The position numbers and the translations under genes are program-made. The notes under the pieces are model-generated. The model did not search any database. It was not told the origin of the DNA and worked only from the letters and a program-made list of their open reading frames with translations. This document shows positions 8,654 to 17,341 of a stretch of 40,935 nt of DNA, piece by piece. Origin of the DNA: Chrysochromulina tobinii (Eukaryota > Haptophyta > Prymnesiales > Chrysochromulinaceae); NCBI GenBank assembly GCA_001275005.1, contig JWZX01001827.1, positions 1 through 40,935 on the forward strand, in the 5' to 3' direction. Positions within the stretch are counted from its first letter, which is position 1. The number at the start of each line of letters is the position of its first letter.

Positions 8654-10477
8654 ATGGAGCCACCTATCATTGCGGACGAGGCGCATCTCGTCGCCGCCGA
8701 TCTCCTCGCCCTCGGCGCCTCGCGTGCAGAGGAAGGTGCGAAGGCTCCTGCGCCTACCGCAGCCCCCCAGCAGAGCATTGGATTGGCAGGCCCCGTTGCA
8801 GCACAGATGGCCAGCCTCGAAGCAATGATCGGCACGGTGCCCGCAGGCATGCAGATTGCGTGGCGACCCGTGCTCGTGCCCACGCCCAACCTTGGGCTCG
8901 TGCAGCTCGCGGGAATGCCCGGAATCCCGCAGCTCCCGCAGCTGTCTCCAGCGCGGCAGCACGCTGCTGCAGTCGCATCGCCAGGCGTGGCGGCCTTGGC
9001 CGAGGGGCAAGGCGCGGCAGCGACGAGCGCCGATGCGAATGGCGAGACCAGCGGCGCGGCGGATTTGCTGTCAGCGTATCCGCCAGCGCCCTCGCCGGCG
9101 GTGGCGCAGCCAAGGCTCGCGGCGCCGAATGGTGCCAAGGGCGAGGTCGTGCGCGCAGAATCGAGTGCGGCCCCGCAGGAGCCGGGCGTGGTGGTGCAGC
9201 ACGGGCTGATGGGCGCCGTACTGGGCGCACCTTCGCTGCTGCGCTTGCCTGCAGCTCTGGGGCTGCCCGGCTCGTCATGCCGACGCGGCGCGCACGGCAA
9301 GCAGGGCTGGACCCGCGAAGAGGACCAGCAGATCCTGCAGCACGTGCAGACGACAGGGCCGAAGTGGTCGTCGATCGCGGAGGCGCTGCCCGGGCGCACC
9401 GACGACGCCGTGCGCAACCGATACCTGCGCCTCGTCAAAAAGGCTACGCGCAAGGGCGTTGGTCAAGGTGGGCTCACGCAGGCGTATCTGGCCGACTGCG
9501 CGTCGATAAAGAACGGCGACATGTGGACTGCGGAGGAGGACGCGGCGATCATGGACGGCGTGATGCGCATCGGCCAGAAATGGCAGCAGATCAGCGACAT
9601 GCTCCCCGGCCGCTCGGCGAACGCCGTGCGCAACCGCTACCTGCGCTGCGAGGGTGTCCAGGGTGTCCCGGCCGCCGGTGGTCTCGTGGGGGTGGCTGGG
9701 CAGCAGCAGCCGGGGCTGGACGAGAGCGCCGATGGGACACTCGTGCTGACACCACAGGGCGTCATAAGCGTGAGCGGGCTGCAGGCGGCCAGCTTGAACG
9801 CCATCTTGAACGCCATGCAGACGGCCTGGCAGAACGCCGCCGTGCTCAACGTCGCAGGCCAGCAAGCGCCAGCGGCGGCTCAGCAATCGACCGGGCTCAC
9901 CGCTGTTCAGGCGGCCGGGCTGCAAGCGCTGCAGAAGCAGCAAGCGGCCGGTCTGAACGCGCTGCAGGCCGCCGGGCTGAACGCGCTGCAGCAGGCCGGC
10001 TTGCAAGCGCTGCAGGCGGCCGGCTTGCAATCGCTCCAGGTCGCTGGTCTGAATGCAGTCCAGCAGGCAGGTCTGCAGGCGCTGCAGGCACAGGCAGCCC
10101 TGCAGGTGAGCGGAGGGCTCGGGCTCACTGTGAATGTTAATGGGCTCGGGCTCGCTGGACTCGCCGGGCACGGCACGGCCGGGCTCCACATGGCAGGGCA
10201 GAATGCGCTCGGGTTGAACGCGGTCCAACTGGCGGGACTGCAAGCGCTGCAGGCCCAGGGTCTAGCTCAGATGCTCAGCGGCGCTGCCACGGGCGCTGCC
10301 GCGGGCGCGCCGACTGGACTCGCGTTGGCGCCGCAGCTGCTCGGGCCCACGGCCATCAACGCCGTCGGCGTGTCGGCCCCTCTAAGTCCAACGGCCGTCT
10401 CCGCCGGCGGTCTCGCCTTGTCGCTAGGTATTGCCTCGCCCGCACTGGCCGCTGCCCCTGAGCATCTTGCCACGTGA
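8654..10477 (+). CDS. Two-repeat MYB/SANT transcription factor with Ala/Leu/Gln-rich tail
   Basis: 607 residues from the first ATG. Two MYB/SANT repeats are clear. The first is at about 217-264 (GWTREEDQQILQHV then KWSSIAEALPGRTDDAVRNR), the second at about 290-336 (MWTAEEDAAIMDGV then KWQQISDMLPGRSANAVRNR). The LPGRT/S-xAVRNRY recognition helix is typical of DNA-binding repeats. The linker between repeats (about 27 residues) is longer than in classical R2R3 proteins. The C-terminal 250 residues carry many copies of a motif like AGL(Q/N)ALQ (about 9905-10260), a low-complexity region such as activation domains often have. The MITE-like element sits immediately upstream. Targets are unknown. 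Confidence 0.85.
   Translation: MEPPIIADEAHLVAADLLALGASRAEEGAKAPAPTAAPQQSIGLAGPVAAQMASLEAMIGTVPAGMQIAWRPVLVPTPNLGLVQLAGMPGIPQLPQLSPARQHAAAVASPGVAALAEGQGAAATSADANGETSGAADLLSAYPPAPSPAVAQPRLAAPNGAKGEVVRAESSAAPQEPGVVVQHGLMGAVLGAPSLLRLPAALGLPGSSCRRGAHGKQGWTREEDQQILQHVQTTGPKWSSIAEALPGRTDDAVRNRYLRLVKKATRKGVGQGGLTQAYLADCASIKNGDMWTAEEDAAIMDGVMRIGQKWQQISDMLPGRSANAVRNRYLRCEGVQGVPAAGGLVGVAGQQQPGLDESADGTLVLTPQGVISVSGLQAASLNAILNAMQTAWQNAAVLNVAGQQAPAAAQQSTGLTAVQAAGLQALQKQQAAGLNALQAAGLNALQQAGLQALQAAGLQSLQVAGLNAVQQAGLQALQAQAALQVSGGLGLTVNVNGLGLAGLAGHGTAGLHMAGQNALGLNAVQLAGLQALQAQGLAQMLSGAATGAAAGAPTGLALAPQLLGPTAINAVGVSAPLSPTAVSAGGLALSLGIASPALAAAPEHLAT
9905..10260 (+). repeat. In-frame AGLQALQ/AGLNALQ repeat array in the MYB gene
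   Basis: Degenerate 21-36 bp units such as GCCGGGCTGCAAGCGCTGCA encode AGL(Q/N)ALQ motifs about a dozen times. The reading frame is kept throughout, so it is a coding repeat. Confidence 0.8.
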
Positions 10478-10717
10478 CTGGCCACGTGGCTGGCCTTATC
10501 GGCGCACGGTCAACCACCGTCACTCGAACGGTCTCTGTCCACAGGCAGTAACGGCAGGGCGGGCAGCGGCACGTGTTCAGCACGCAGGCCGTGGAGCGCA
10601 ATCTCATGTGAAGTTCATGGGTCTCGCCGCACTGTAGTCCACGGTAGTACCGTTTACGTGTTGTTTGTATTCATATGAAGTTCGAGACGGGATTTTCCAA
10701 GGAACTTCGCGTGGAAT

Positions 10718-11827
10718 ATGCCGACCGCCCTCGCAATCACCTTCACGATCAGCGCGCTGCTGCACGGCAAGGCCTCTAATAGCCGTTTGACTGATGCGCC
10801 TATGCGGAGTATTGCGGCTGTCCGCCGCGCCCACGTGGCCGCAGTCGTCATGGCCGCACTGGACCGTACCTTTGTCTCGGAAGTCTACGACCGCATCTCG
10901 CCGTCAGTGGCACTCATCATGCCACGAGGCGTGCGCAACACGAGCGCACAAGGAAGCGGCTTCGTCGTCGCCGTCAACGGCACCCGCTACATTCTGACGA
11001 GCGCTCACGTAGCGGCCGGCGGCATGACCGTCGAGGTAGCTTTTCCTGCCGATGGTTTCACCAAGCGGCACAACGCATCGGTCGTCGGCCGCGCACCCGG
11101 CGGCGAGGACCTCGCCTTACTTGCGCTGAACGACGCCAAGGTCGTCGAGAGCCTGGCTCCTCTTGATTTCGGCGATTCGGGATCGTTGCGCCCTGGTTGC
11201 TTCGTGATTGCTTTGGGCCATCCTTCGGGCATCAGGGGCGCTGTGACTCTGGGCGTGCTCTCTGGCCGCATGGAGCTGCCCTCGTTTGGCTCCGCAACTG
11301 GCTCGGCGGAGCAGGACGGCGGCGAGAATGATGACGACGACGCCGCCGCAGGCACCAAGAAGACGCCCTTCCTCGTGACCGACGCTGCCCTTGCCGGTGG
11401 CATGTCGGGCGGCCCTCTGTGCGGTGACGATGGGCGTGTGTATGGCGTCAACACCCTTGTCGACGGTCGGCTGCGCGGGCTGGGCAACCTGGCGATCAGC
11501 AGCGATCGTGCGCGCGAGGTGGTCCTCGCCATCGCCGCGCAAAAGGAGGTTGAGTCCCAGTCCCGAGCCATCAGGCTACTCCTCTTCAACGACCGTTTCA
11601 ATTCGCGTGCTCGCGTTCTAGGCGTGTTGCAGGAGTCTGGGTTGAGCGAGGAGGAGGCGAACGCCGCGATGATGGGCGCGCACACGAGCGGCCGAGGCGT
11701 CGTGCGTGTCTTCGGCAGAGCCGCGGATGGCACGCCCTTGACCGATGAGACCCTCGAGGCGGCCGAAAAGCTCCGTGCTGATCTGGCGGCGCGAGATCTG
11801 CTCGTGGAGCTCGAGCGCGTGTACTGA
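10718..11827 (+). CDS. HtrA/DegP-like serine protease fused to a C-terminal ClpS domain
   Basis: 369 residues, single exon. Residues 1-20 are hydrophobic (MPTALAITFTISALLHG) and could be an ER signal, as in plastid-targeted or secreted algal proteins. The trypsin-like domain has a complete candidate triad: His97 (LTSAHVAAGG), Asp131 (GGEDLALL) and Ser230 (GGMSGGPLCG), with oxyanion-loop and strand motifs of the HtrA group (IALGHPSG, VLSGR, YGVNTLV). No PDZ domain follows. Instead residues about 285-369 match ClpS, the N-degron adaptor of the Clp protease: IRLLLFNDRF with Asn291-Asp292 at the N-end binding position, EEEANAAMMGAHTSGRG with His322 at the conserved binding histidine, and a final ELERVY. 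The second Asp of the usual NDD motif is Arg293. I infer a protease that captures substrates through their N-terminal residue. The compartment is uncertain. Confidence 0.85.
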   Translation: MPTALAITFTISALLHGKASNSRLTDAPMRSIAAVRRAHVAAVVMAALDRTFVSEVYDRISPSVALIMPRGVRNTSAQGSGFVVAVNGTRYILTSAHVAAGGMTVEVAFPADGFTKRHNASVVGRAPGGEDLALLALNDAKVVESLAPLDFGDSGSLRPGCFVIALGHPSGIRGAVTLGVLSGRMELPSFGSATGSAEQDGGENDDDDAAAGTKKTPFLVTDAALAGGMSGGPLCGDDGRVYGVNTLVDGRLRGLGNLAISSDRAREVVLAIAAQKEVESQSRAIRLLLFNDRFNSRARVLGVLQESGLSEEEANAAMMGAHTSGRGVVRVFGRAADGTPLTDETLEAAEKLRADLAARDLLVELERVY

Positions 11828-12209
11828 GAGACGCGAAGCTGCCGCGTGGATCTCGAGCGCGTGTACCGCCTGTGAGCTGCGGAGTACGCTGCTCGAGTTA
11901 CGGTTTCCAGCGCGTCGTCCTCGTGTACGGTTTCCAGCGCGTCGTCCTCGTGTGAGAGCGCCTTCTGCGTCTTGGTCTTGAAGCTCACGAGTGAACCGCG
12001 CTCCCGTCTCCTGAACTGAGACGAGACTTAGCTATGCACGTATAGACGGAGAGAGACCGGTGCTGCTTTACTCGCGGGGCATGTGTGGGTACTGGGTACC
12101 ACTGCACACAGTCACACACTGGTCTTTCCTCACACCGCCGTCTGCTTCGGATCAGGTTTCTAACAATCTAAGCGCGGAGACGTCATAGACGAGATATAAA
12201 CAGAAAGCC
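11828..12209. other. Spacer with short direct repeats
   Basis: No gene recognised. It starts with a second copy of CTCGAGCGCGTGTAC (11852-11866), which also spans the protease stop codon, and holds a perfect 27-bp tandem duplication at 11899-11925 and 11926-11952. Confidence 0.6.
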
Positions 12210-12239
12210 TAGGTGAGGAATCCGCGGATTCCTCACCTA
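12210..12239. repeat. Perfect 30-bp palindrome
   Basis: TAGGTGAGGAATCCG followed directly by its exact reverse complement, with no loop. It lies in an A/T-richer stretch, just 3' of a GATATAAAC motif at 12191. It could be a dimeric protein-binding site or a cruciform-forming sequence. Confidence 0.85.
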
Positions 12240-12715
12240 CGCGGCGCGCGTTTCGAAACGTTCGACGTGTATGAAGAATGTGGGGAATCGGCTGATTGTA
12301 TTCGATCCCGCAATGATTTGAACCGAATTGTCAATTGGCACGTCCTGCTCGAAGCGCGCAGGGCATTCATCAGGAGTAAAAGCACAGAGTTACATTCAAC
12401 ATTGATCTTTTAACTTTTATGAAGCTGAATTTGCCAGGTGGAGGGTCGGCCGGTCGGGCTAGGCCGGGTCCCGAGACCCGACCCGGATGGTTCGGTTCGG
12501 TTACCATTGGCCATGACTCGGAACGCCTCCATGATAAATATCATGAACGTGGATCAACAAAACTAGGTCCACCAGAACATACATCATCCAGCCACCAAGT
12601 TGTGTAGTTGACCAGTGGGTCCATCAACCTTCACCTTGAAGGAGTGGGGCTCTAACCTGGCTTCTCTCAGCTAGTGCTAGATCCCAGTCTTAGACCTCGT
12701 GTTACCTCGTGTCTT
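12240..12715. other. Non-coding, A/T-richer spacer
   Basis: No gene supported; the open frames are short and unlike any family. One GC-rich hairpin (CCGGGTC CCGA GACCCGA, near 12464-12482) is present. It does not fold as a tRNA. Confidence 0.5.
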
Positions 12716-12968
12716 CTCGTGTCGAGGTCTGTCGAGGTCTGTCGAGCTGTCGAGCTGAGTGTCGAGCTTGACACTTGACAGGCCGGCACATGGAGTCAGA
12801 GGGGTTTCTGTCGAGTAGCTGTCAAGGTCTGTCGAGGTCTGTCGAGTAGCTGTCGAGCTATCAAGAGCTATCCTGTCGAGTAGCTGAAGCTGTCGTAGTG
12901 TCGAGTAGCCTGTCGTGTGTCGACGGTTCAATCGAGTTCCTGTCGACGGTTTCCTGTCGAGTTGTGGC
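12716..12968. repeat. Degenerate TGTCGAG minisatellite
   Basis: About 250 bases built from irregular copies of TGTCGAGGTC, TGTCGAGCTG and TGTCGAGTAGC. It spans most of the spacer upstream of the 3' end of the U-box gene. No coding potential is evident. Confidence 0.8.
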
Positions 12969-13204
12969 GAGGCCAGGGCTCAAATCATGTTTTAACTATG
13001 TCGCGTTCATACCGACTGATAGATAATTTTCGGTCGTTCTCCGCCGTCCGTTCATGGTCTAAAGACTCGGAATACGGTGCATGCGTGCCCGAGCTCGTAC
13101 GTCGTAGCGACGTTGCGTCAAGATCGCGCGACTTGTACCTCGACAGGATGTTGCTGCTGTGAGAGATGCATGCGTGTGGGGTGGGCTCGCCGTCCCGCCC
13201 ACCT

Positions 13205-16200
13205 CTACTCCCCCTCTCCCCTCGGTGAGCCCGGCGTGAGGGGCCGTGCATCGCCCAAGGGACCCAGTCCCAGTCCCTTGGCATCGCCACGTGACACGGG
13301 CCGTGATAACCGACTCGAGCCGACTCGAGACACGGGCCGAGGAGACACGCTGCCCGCCGGCTGCCCGCCGCGAGACACGGGCCTGCCCGACAAGTCTCCG
13401 CCGCGAGACACGGGCCGTGATGTGAGGAGCTGCCCCGCGCCGCTCCTCGCGGGCGCAGGCTCCTCCTCGGGTGGCAGTGAGTCGTCCACCTCGAGAATCG
13501 TCACCTCGTGCATCTTCTTGATGACCGTACGCGGCTCCTTGAGCTTCTCCTGAAAATCTACGATGGTGGCGTTGAGCTCGTTGAGCACTTGTATGTTGGG
13601 CATCGGCCGAAGCGTATCGTGGACGCCGGCGGCGCGCTGCACGTCCTTGAGAGGCCGCAGCTCGAGCGAGGCTTCTGGGTCTTTGCCCGATTCCCTCAGC
13701 CGCTGCTGCAGTACCTGACATGCTGCGTCCGCTTTCGTGAACTTATCCGCGAGCACGGCCGCCTCAGCCTTCTTCTTCTCGTGGGCCGCCTGCAACAGCT
13801 CGTGCTGAGCCCGCAACAGCGCTTGTTGCTCCTCAGCCGTGGTCGCCGCCTGCTTGGCCTCCAGCGCCTGCTCGCGCGTGAGGGTGAGGCTGCGCTCGTT
13901 CCGCTCCGCCGCGCTGTTCAGCTCCGCCAGCTGCTCTTGCAGCTTCGTGAGCTCTACCGCCTGCTCATTGCTTAGCGTCTCCTTACCCGCCAGCCTTTCC
14001 CGCAGCTTGGACGAGTCCTGCTCAAGCCGCTTGACCTTGAGCTCGAGCTCAGGGATCAATCTGCCCTTTTGCTCGCAGTTTTCCTGCACGTCGCGCAGGT
14101 CCTTGCGAAGCTGATCATTCTTGAGCTGCTCGCGCTTAATGTCGTTCGCTGCGCTCGCCTGCTCGCCCTGTAGCTTCTTCAGGCGTTGGTGCAGCTCCTC
14201 GGACTCCTCCTTCGCCTTGAGGGTCATCTGCTGCTGTGCTGAGAGCTCGCGCTGCGCCTCGCCAAGCTGCTCGCGGATGCCGGCAATCTTCTCCTCGTTC
14301 GGCGCAGCGGCGACGATAGCCTCGTCGAGCGCCTTTTGTAACCGCTCGTTCTCAGCCTGCAGTCGGATCACCTCTGCCTTGCGTACCTTGTGCACCTTCG
14401 GGTTGCTCGTCTCGGCAGTCAGCGGCTCGGCATCGTCCTCGGCGCCCTCCTCAAGGCCCTGCAACTTGGCGCCCAGCTCGCTCACGTGCGTAAGCAGCTC
14501 AGCGTTCCGGTCATGCAGCGCCTTGGCCTCCTCTCGCGTCTTGGACAGGTCATCGCGGGCGACCGCGAGCGCGTCGTCGTGCGCCGTCTGCTTGCCGAGC
14601 GCCTCTTTTTTGAACGCCTCGAAGGCACTCTTGGTCTCTTGCAGCTGCTTCTCGAGCTCGCTCGCACTGCTCTTTACGTTGTTGAACTCGATCTTCTTCA
14701 GCTCGATCTGCTGCGTGAGCCCCGCCTTGGTGACCGCAAGCTGCTCCTGGTGAGCTTCCTCGAGCCTCTTGGCCATCATCTCTTTCATGCGCTTCAGGTA
14801 CTCTTCGAGCGGCTGGTCCTGCTCGCCCGCGGGCGCGGCCCTCTGAAAATCGTGCAGCGCGACCATTACGTCGTTCGTCACCTGCTGCTTGAACACGTAA
14901 CGCGACAGTATGGAGTTGACCACCTGGTTCTCGGCGAAGCTGCTGATCTCCATGCCACTCACTGGGCACACGGGCGGCACGCCCTTGGCATTCGCTTCGC
15001 TCACGAGCTCATCGAGCGTTCCGCGTGAGTACGTGACGCCGCTCGGAGAGACGACCACAGGATTGACGAACAGCTTGGTCGTCTGTGGGTCCGTCAGGTC
15101 GATCTGCAGCGCTTCGTCGATGAAGAGCGCGAAGGCGATGGTATTCTTCATTAGACCGAGCTGCACCTTCATGTCAGTCTCGCGCTTCAGAATCTCGCCC
15201 TGGATCTGGCTCGCAAAGTTCGCCATCTTGGCCGTGTGCCCTTGCAACGCGGAGAGCGAACCTTCCATCTCGGTCACCTCCCGCTGCTTGCGCACCACCT
15301 CCTCATCATAGGCCGTCTTTGCGCTCACCAGCCGCTTTTGCATCGCGAGCAGGTCGGCGCGCTTGCGCTCGAGCTGGTGCTTGAGCCCGTCAATCACCGC
15401 CTCCATCTCCCTTCGATTCGTCTCCTGCTGCCGCTGTCGCTCGGCCTCCTCCTCTGCTGCCTTGGCGTTACGCGCTTTGAGCGCCTCGATCTCCTTGAGC
15501 AGTTCCTCGATGCGAACGTCGCGCTTCCTGATCTCCTGGCGTAGGCGCTCGCCCTCCTTGTCAACGTCCGCGATCACACCGTGCATCCTCTCGACCTCCG
15601 CCTTCATGTCCTCATTCTCCTGCTCGAGGGCGCGCATGCGCGCCTCCGCGGCCTCGATGGCCGCAAGCCGCGACGCCAGCCCTGCCATCTTCGCCTTGAA
15701 GCGCTCGTCCAGGCCCTGAACGTCCTTCTGATGGGCCAACGCGAGCTTGGCCACCTCCTTCTTCATTACCTCGTACTGCTTCTTGACCTGATCCTCGAAG
15801 AGTCGGTTCAACTGCCTCGTTCGTTCGAGCACCGCCGCCTCCACCTGCGAGCGCTGCGATCCACCGAGCGACTGGGCGACTGTCGGGTCCATCGGAGGCA
15901 GACTGTTGACGCCCGCGGGCCCCGGCGGCTGGTACGAGGCGAGCGGCAGCCCGGCGGCGTTCTCGACGCCCGGATGCGACGCTATGAGCGACTGCCGAAA
16001 CTGCTCCTCGGTGGATAAGAGTGCTTCCGAGCCCTCGGCCGTACGGACCGGCAGCTGGTCCCGGCCCACGTCGGCGTACACATCGCGGCGCGTCTTCCTG
16101 ATCGCTTCCTCGGACGGAGCGTCATGGCTGGCGAGCACGAGAAGCTGCGACGTGCGCCGCGCTGCACGAGCTAGTGCCACGCGCCCGCCTTCGGCGCGCG

Positions 16201-16576
16201 GCGCCATGGCGGTGGTCCGCCTCGAGCTCATCGAGGACCCCATGCGAGGCACGCCTGGCGGGCTGGGCTCAATGGCAGGTGCGCCGCCTGGTGCGGTCAG
16301 CGGCGGCAGCGGCAGCGGCGGCAAGATTTCAGGAAAGTTTCCCAGCGCAGCTCGCTGCTGCTCCGCGGTGCGCTGGGCGTTCTCGCGCTCCGCCTGCCGC
16401 AGGTCTGCCTCCGCAGCAGCCAGGATGGCGGCCGGAGTCTCGTGGGCGTTCAGCCGTCGCACCTCCTCCTGTGCAGGTGCGAGTGCTGCGGCAGTCACGC
16501 GCGGTGATGCCGCTGGCGTGTACGCTCTGCTGGAGGGCCTTGCCACCTCCGGCAGCATCGGGTCTAGCATCGGCAT
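13205..16576 (-). CDS. Coiled-coil protein with an internal U-box domain
   Basis: 1123 residues, single exon, from the first in-frame ATG (16576). After a Pro/Ala-rich N-terminus, residues about 215-490 form a long coiled coil. Residues about 495-562 look like a U-box: TTKLFVNPVVVSPSGVTYSR, a helix, then PPVCPVSGMEI and a NQVVNSILSRYV end. U-box domains recruit E2 enzymes and act as E3 ubiquitin ligases. Two hydrophobic core positions and the Pro-Val-Val of the DPVV motif are kept (here NPVVV). A second long coiled coil follows (about 590-1000), then a short Ser/Arg tail with four to five copies of SRPVSRGG. An E3 ligase carried on a cytoskeletal or flagellar scaffold would fit but is inference. 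Its promoter region is shared with the divergent gene starting at 17342. Confidence 0.75.
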   Translation of the reverse strand: MPMLDPMLPEVARPSSRAYTPAASPRVTAAALAPAQEEVRRLNAHETPAAILAAAEADLRQAERENAQRTAEQQRAALGNFPEILPPLPLPPLTAPGGAPAIEPSPPGVPRMGSSMSSRRTTAMAPRAEGGRVALARAARRTSQLLVLASHDAPSEEAIRKTRRDVYADVGRDQLPVRTAEGSEALLSTEEQFRQSLIASHPGVENAAGLPLASYQPPGPAGVNSLPPMDPTVAQSLGGSQRSQVEAAVLERTRQLNRLFEDQVKKQYEVMKKEVAKLALAHQKDVQGLDERFKAKMAGLASRLAAIEAAEARMRALEQENEDMKAEVERMHGVIADVDKEGERLRQEIRKRDVRIEELLKEIEALKARNAKAAEEEAERQRQQETNRREMEAVIDGLKHQLERKRADLLAMQKRLVSAKTAYDEEVVRKQREVTEMEGSLSALQGHTAKMANFASQIQGEILKRETDMKVQLGLMKNTIAFALFIDEALQIDLTDPQTTKLFVNPVVVSPSGVTYSRGTLDELVSEANAKGVPPVCPVSGMEISSFAENQVVNSILSRYVFKQQVTNDVMVALHDFQRAAPAGEQDQPLEEYLKRMKEMMAKRLEEAHQEQLAVTKAGLTQQIELKKIEFNNVKSSASELEKQLQETKSAFEAFKKEALGKQTAHDDALAVARDDLSKTREEAKALHDRNAELLTHVSELGAKLQGLEEGAEDDAEPLTAETSNPKVHKVRKAEVIRLQAENERLQKALDEAIVAAAPNEEKIAGIREQLGEAQRELSAQQQMTLKAKEESEELHQRLKKLQGEQASAANDIKREQLKNDQLRKDLRDVQENCEQKGRLIPELELKVKRLEQDSSKLRERLAGKETLSNEQAVELTKLQEQLAELNSAAERNERSLTLTREQALEAKQAATTAEEQQALLRAQHELLQAAHEKKKAEAAVLADKFTKADAACQVLQQRLRESGKDPEASLELRPLKDVQRAAGVHDTLRPMPNIQVLNELNATIVDFQEKLKEPRTVIKKMHEVTILEVDDSLPPEEEPAPARSGAGQLLTSRPVSRGGDLSGRPVSRGGQPAGSVSPRPVSRVGSSRLSRPVSRGDAKGLGLGPLGDARPLTPGSPRGEGE

Positions 16577-17172
16577 TCTTAGTGGGCTTCGACTGCGGAC
16601 CCAGTGTCGGGAAACAAGGAACGAAAGGTCGTTCAGGTCGGCCGTCGCTCTTCGCACAAGTGGTCCCAAGAGAGAGTGGTGGTTTCATTCGGTGCGGACT
16701 TCGCGATAAGCGAAACTAAAGCGAAACTTGTATGTTTGTCCGCGCCTTTCATGAGCGGCGAAGATAGTGTACGACTGAAGATGTGCGTCAGCAACGATCC
16801 CTGCGACGCGCACGACGGGTATGACGTATGACGATGAATGGACGCCTAGCTTCCTCCGCTGGCGGACGATTAGGACGAGCCTATCTGGCACTAATCGTTC
16901 GAACTATTCGTACTGCATGGAAGTACACTGCAGTTGACGTATCGAATCAAGTCATGCACGGCGCCGGCATGTGGTGAGGTTTCCAAAAATCATTTTACAA
17001 AAATGATAAAATCTGGATAAAATGATTCACTCAATGATTGAGATTTTTGTTGAATGATGAGGTGACGGCCCAGTTGTACAGCTCCTGGTCGACCGTAGCA
17101 AACTGCAGCGCAGGCTTGGCTGCCTTTTCGTGGCATTGAGACAAATTGTACTCGGGGCTTCCGACGTTCACA
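16577..17172. other. Divergent intergenic region, U-box gene side
   Basis: No gene recognised. 16985-17055 is strongly A/T-rich with repeated AAAATGAT/TGATTGA words in locally inverted arrangement, unlike the rest of the window. Confidence 0.5.
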
Positions 17173-17308
17173 CCTTTCACAGCCAATGTTTATAACTCGA
17201 CACCCAAGATACCGGACCGGCGTACATACGTGTGCGGTTACAACTAGATCGGGGACCCCTGGACCCCCTATCACAGCCTTTCACAGCCAATGTTTATAAT
17301 TCGACACC
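17173..17308 (+). repeat. 32-bp direct repeat with TATA-like core, two copies
   Basis: CCTTTCACAGCCAATGTTTA continuing TAA(C/T)TCGACACC occurs at 17173-17204 and 17277-17308, with one difference in 32 bases. Each copy has CCAAT followed by TTTATAA, a CCAAT-box/TATA-box-like arrangement. The second copy lies 34-65 bases before the ATG at 17342, so this may be a duplicated core promoter. Confidence 0.7.
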
Positions 17309-17312
17309 TACT

Positions 17313-17328
17313 GTAGGAATATTCCTAC
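17313..17328. promoter_or_regulatory. Perfect 16-bp palindrome just upstream of a start codon
   Basis: GTAGGAATATTCCTAC is self-complementary and lies 14 bases before the ATG at 17342, directly after the second TATA-like repeat. Its placement suits a binding site for a dimeric regulator or a 5'UTR element. Confidence 0.5.
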
Positions 17329-17341
17329 TGAAGGCGTCGAA

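Noticed and set aside
10718-11827. Reading the C-terminal region of the protease as a PDZ domain
   Set aside because: It lacks the GLGF-type loop, whereas LLLFNDRF…MMGAHTSGRG…VELERVY follows the ClpS order.
12213-12413. 66-codon open frame after the palindrome
   Set aside because: No recognisable product; A/T-rich spacer surrounded by repeats.
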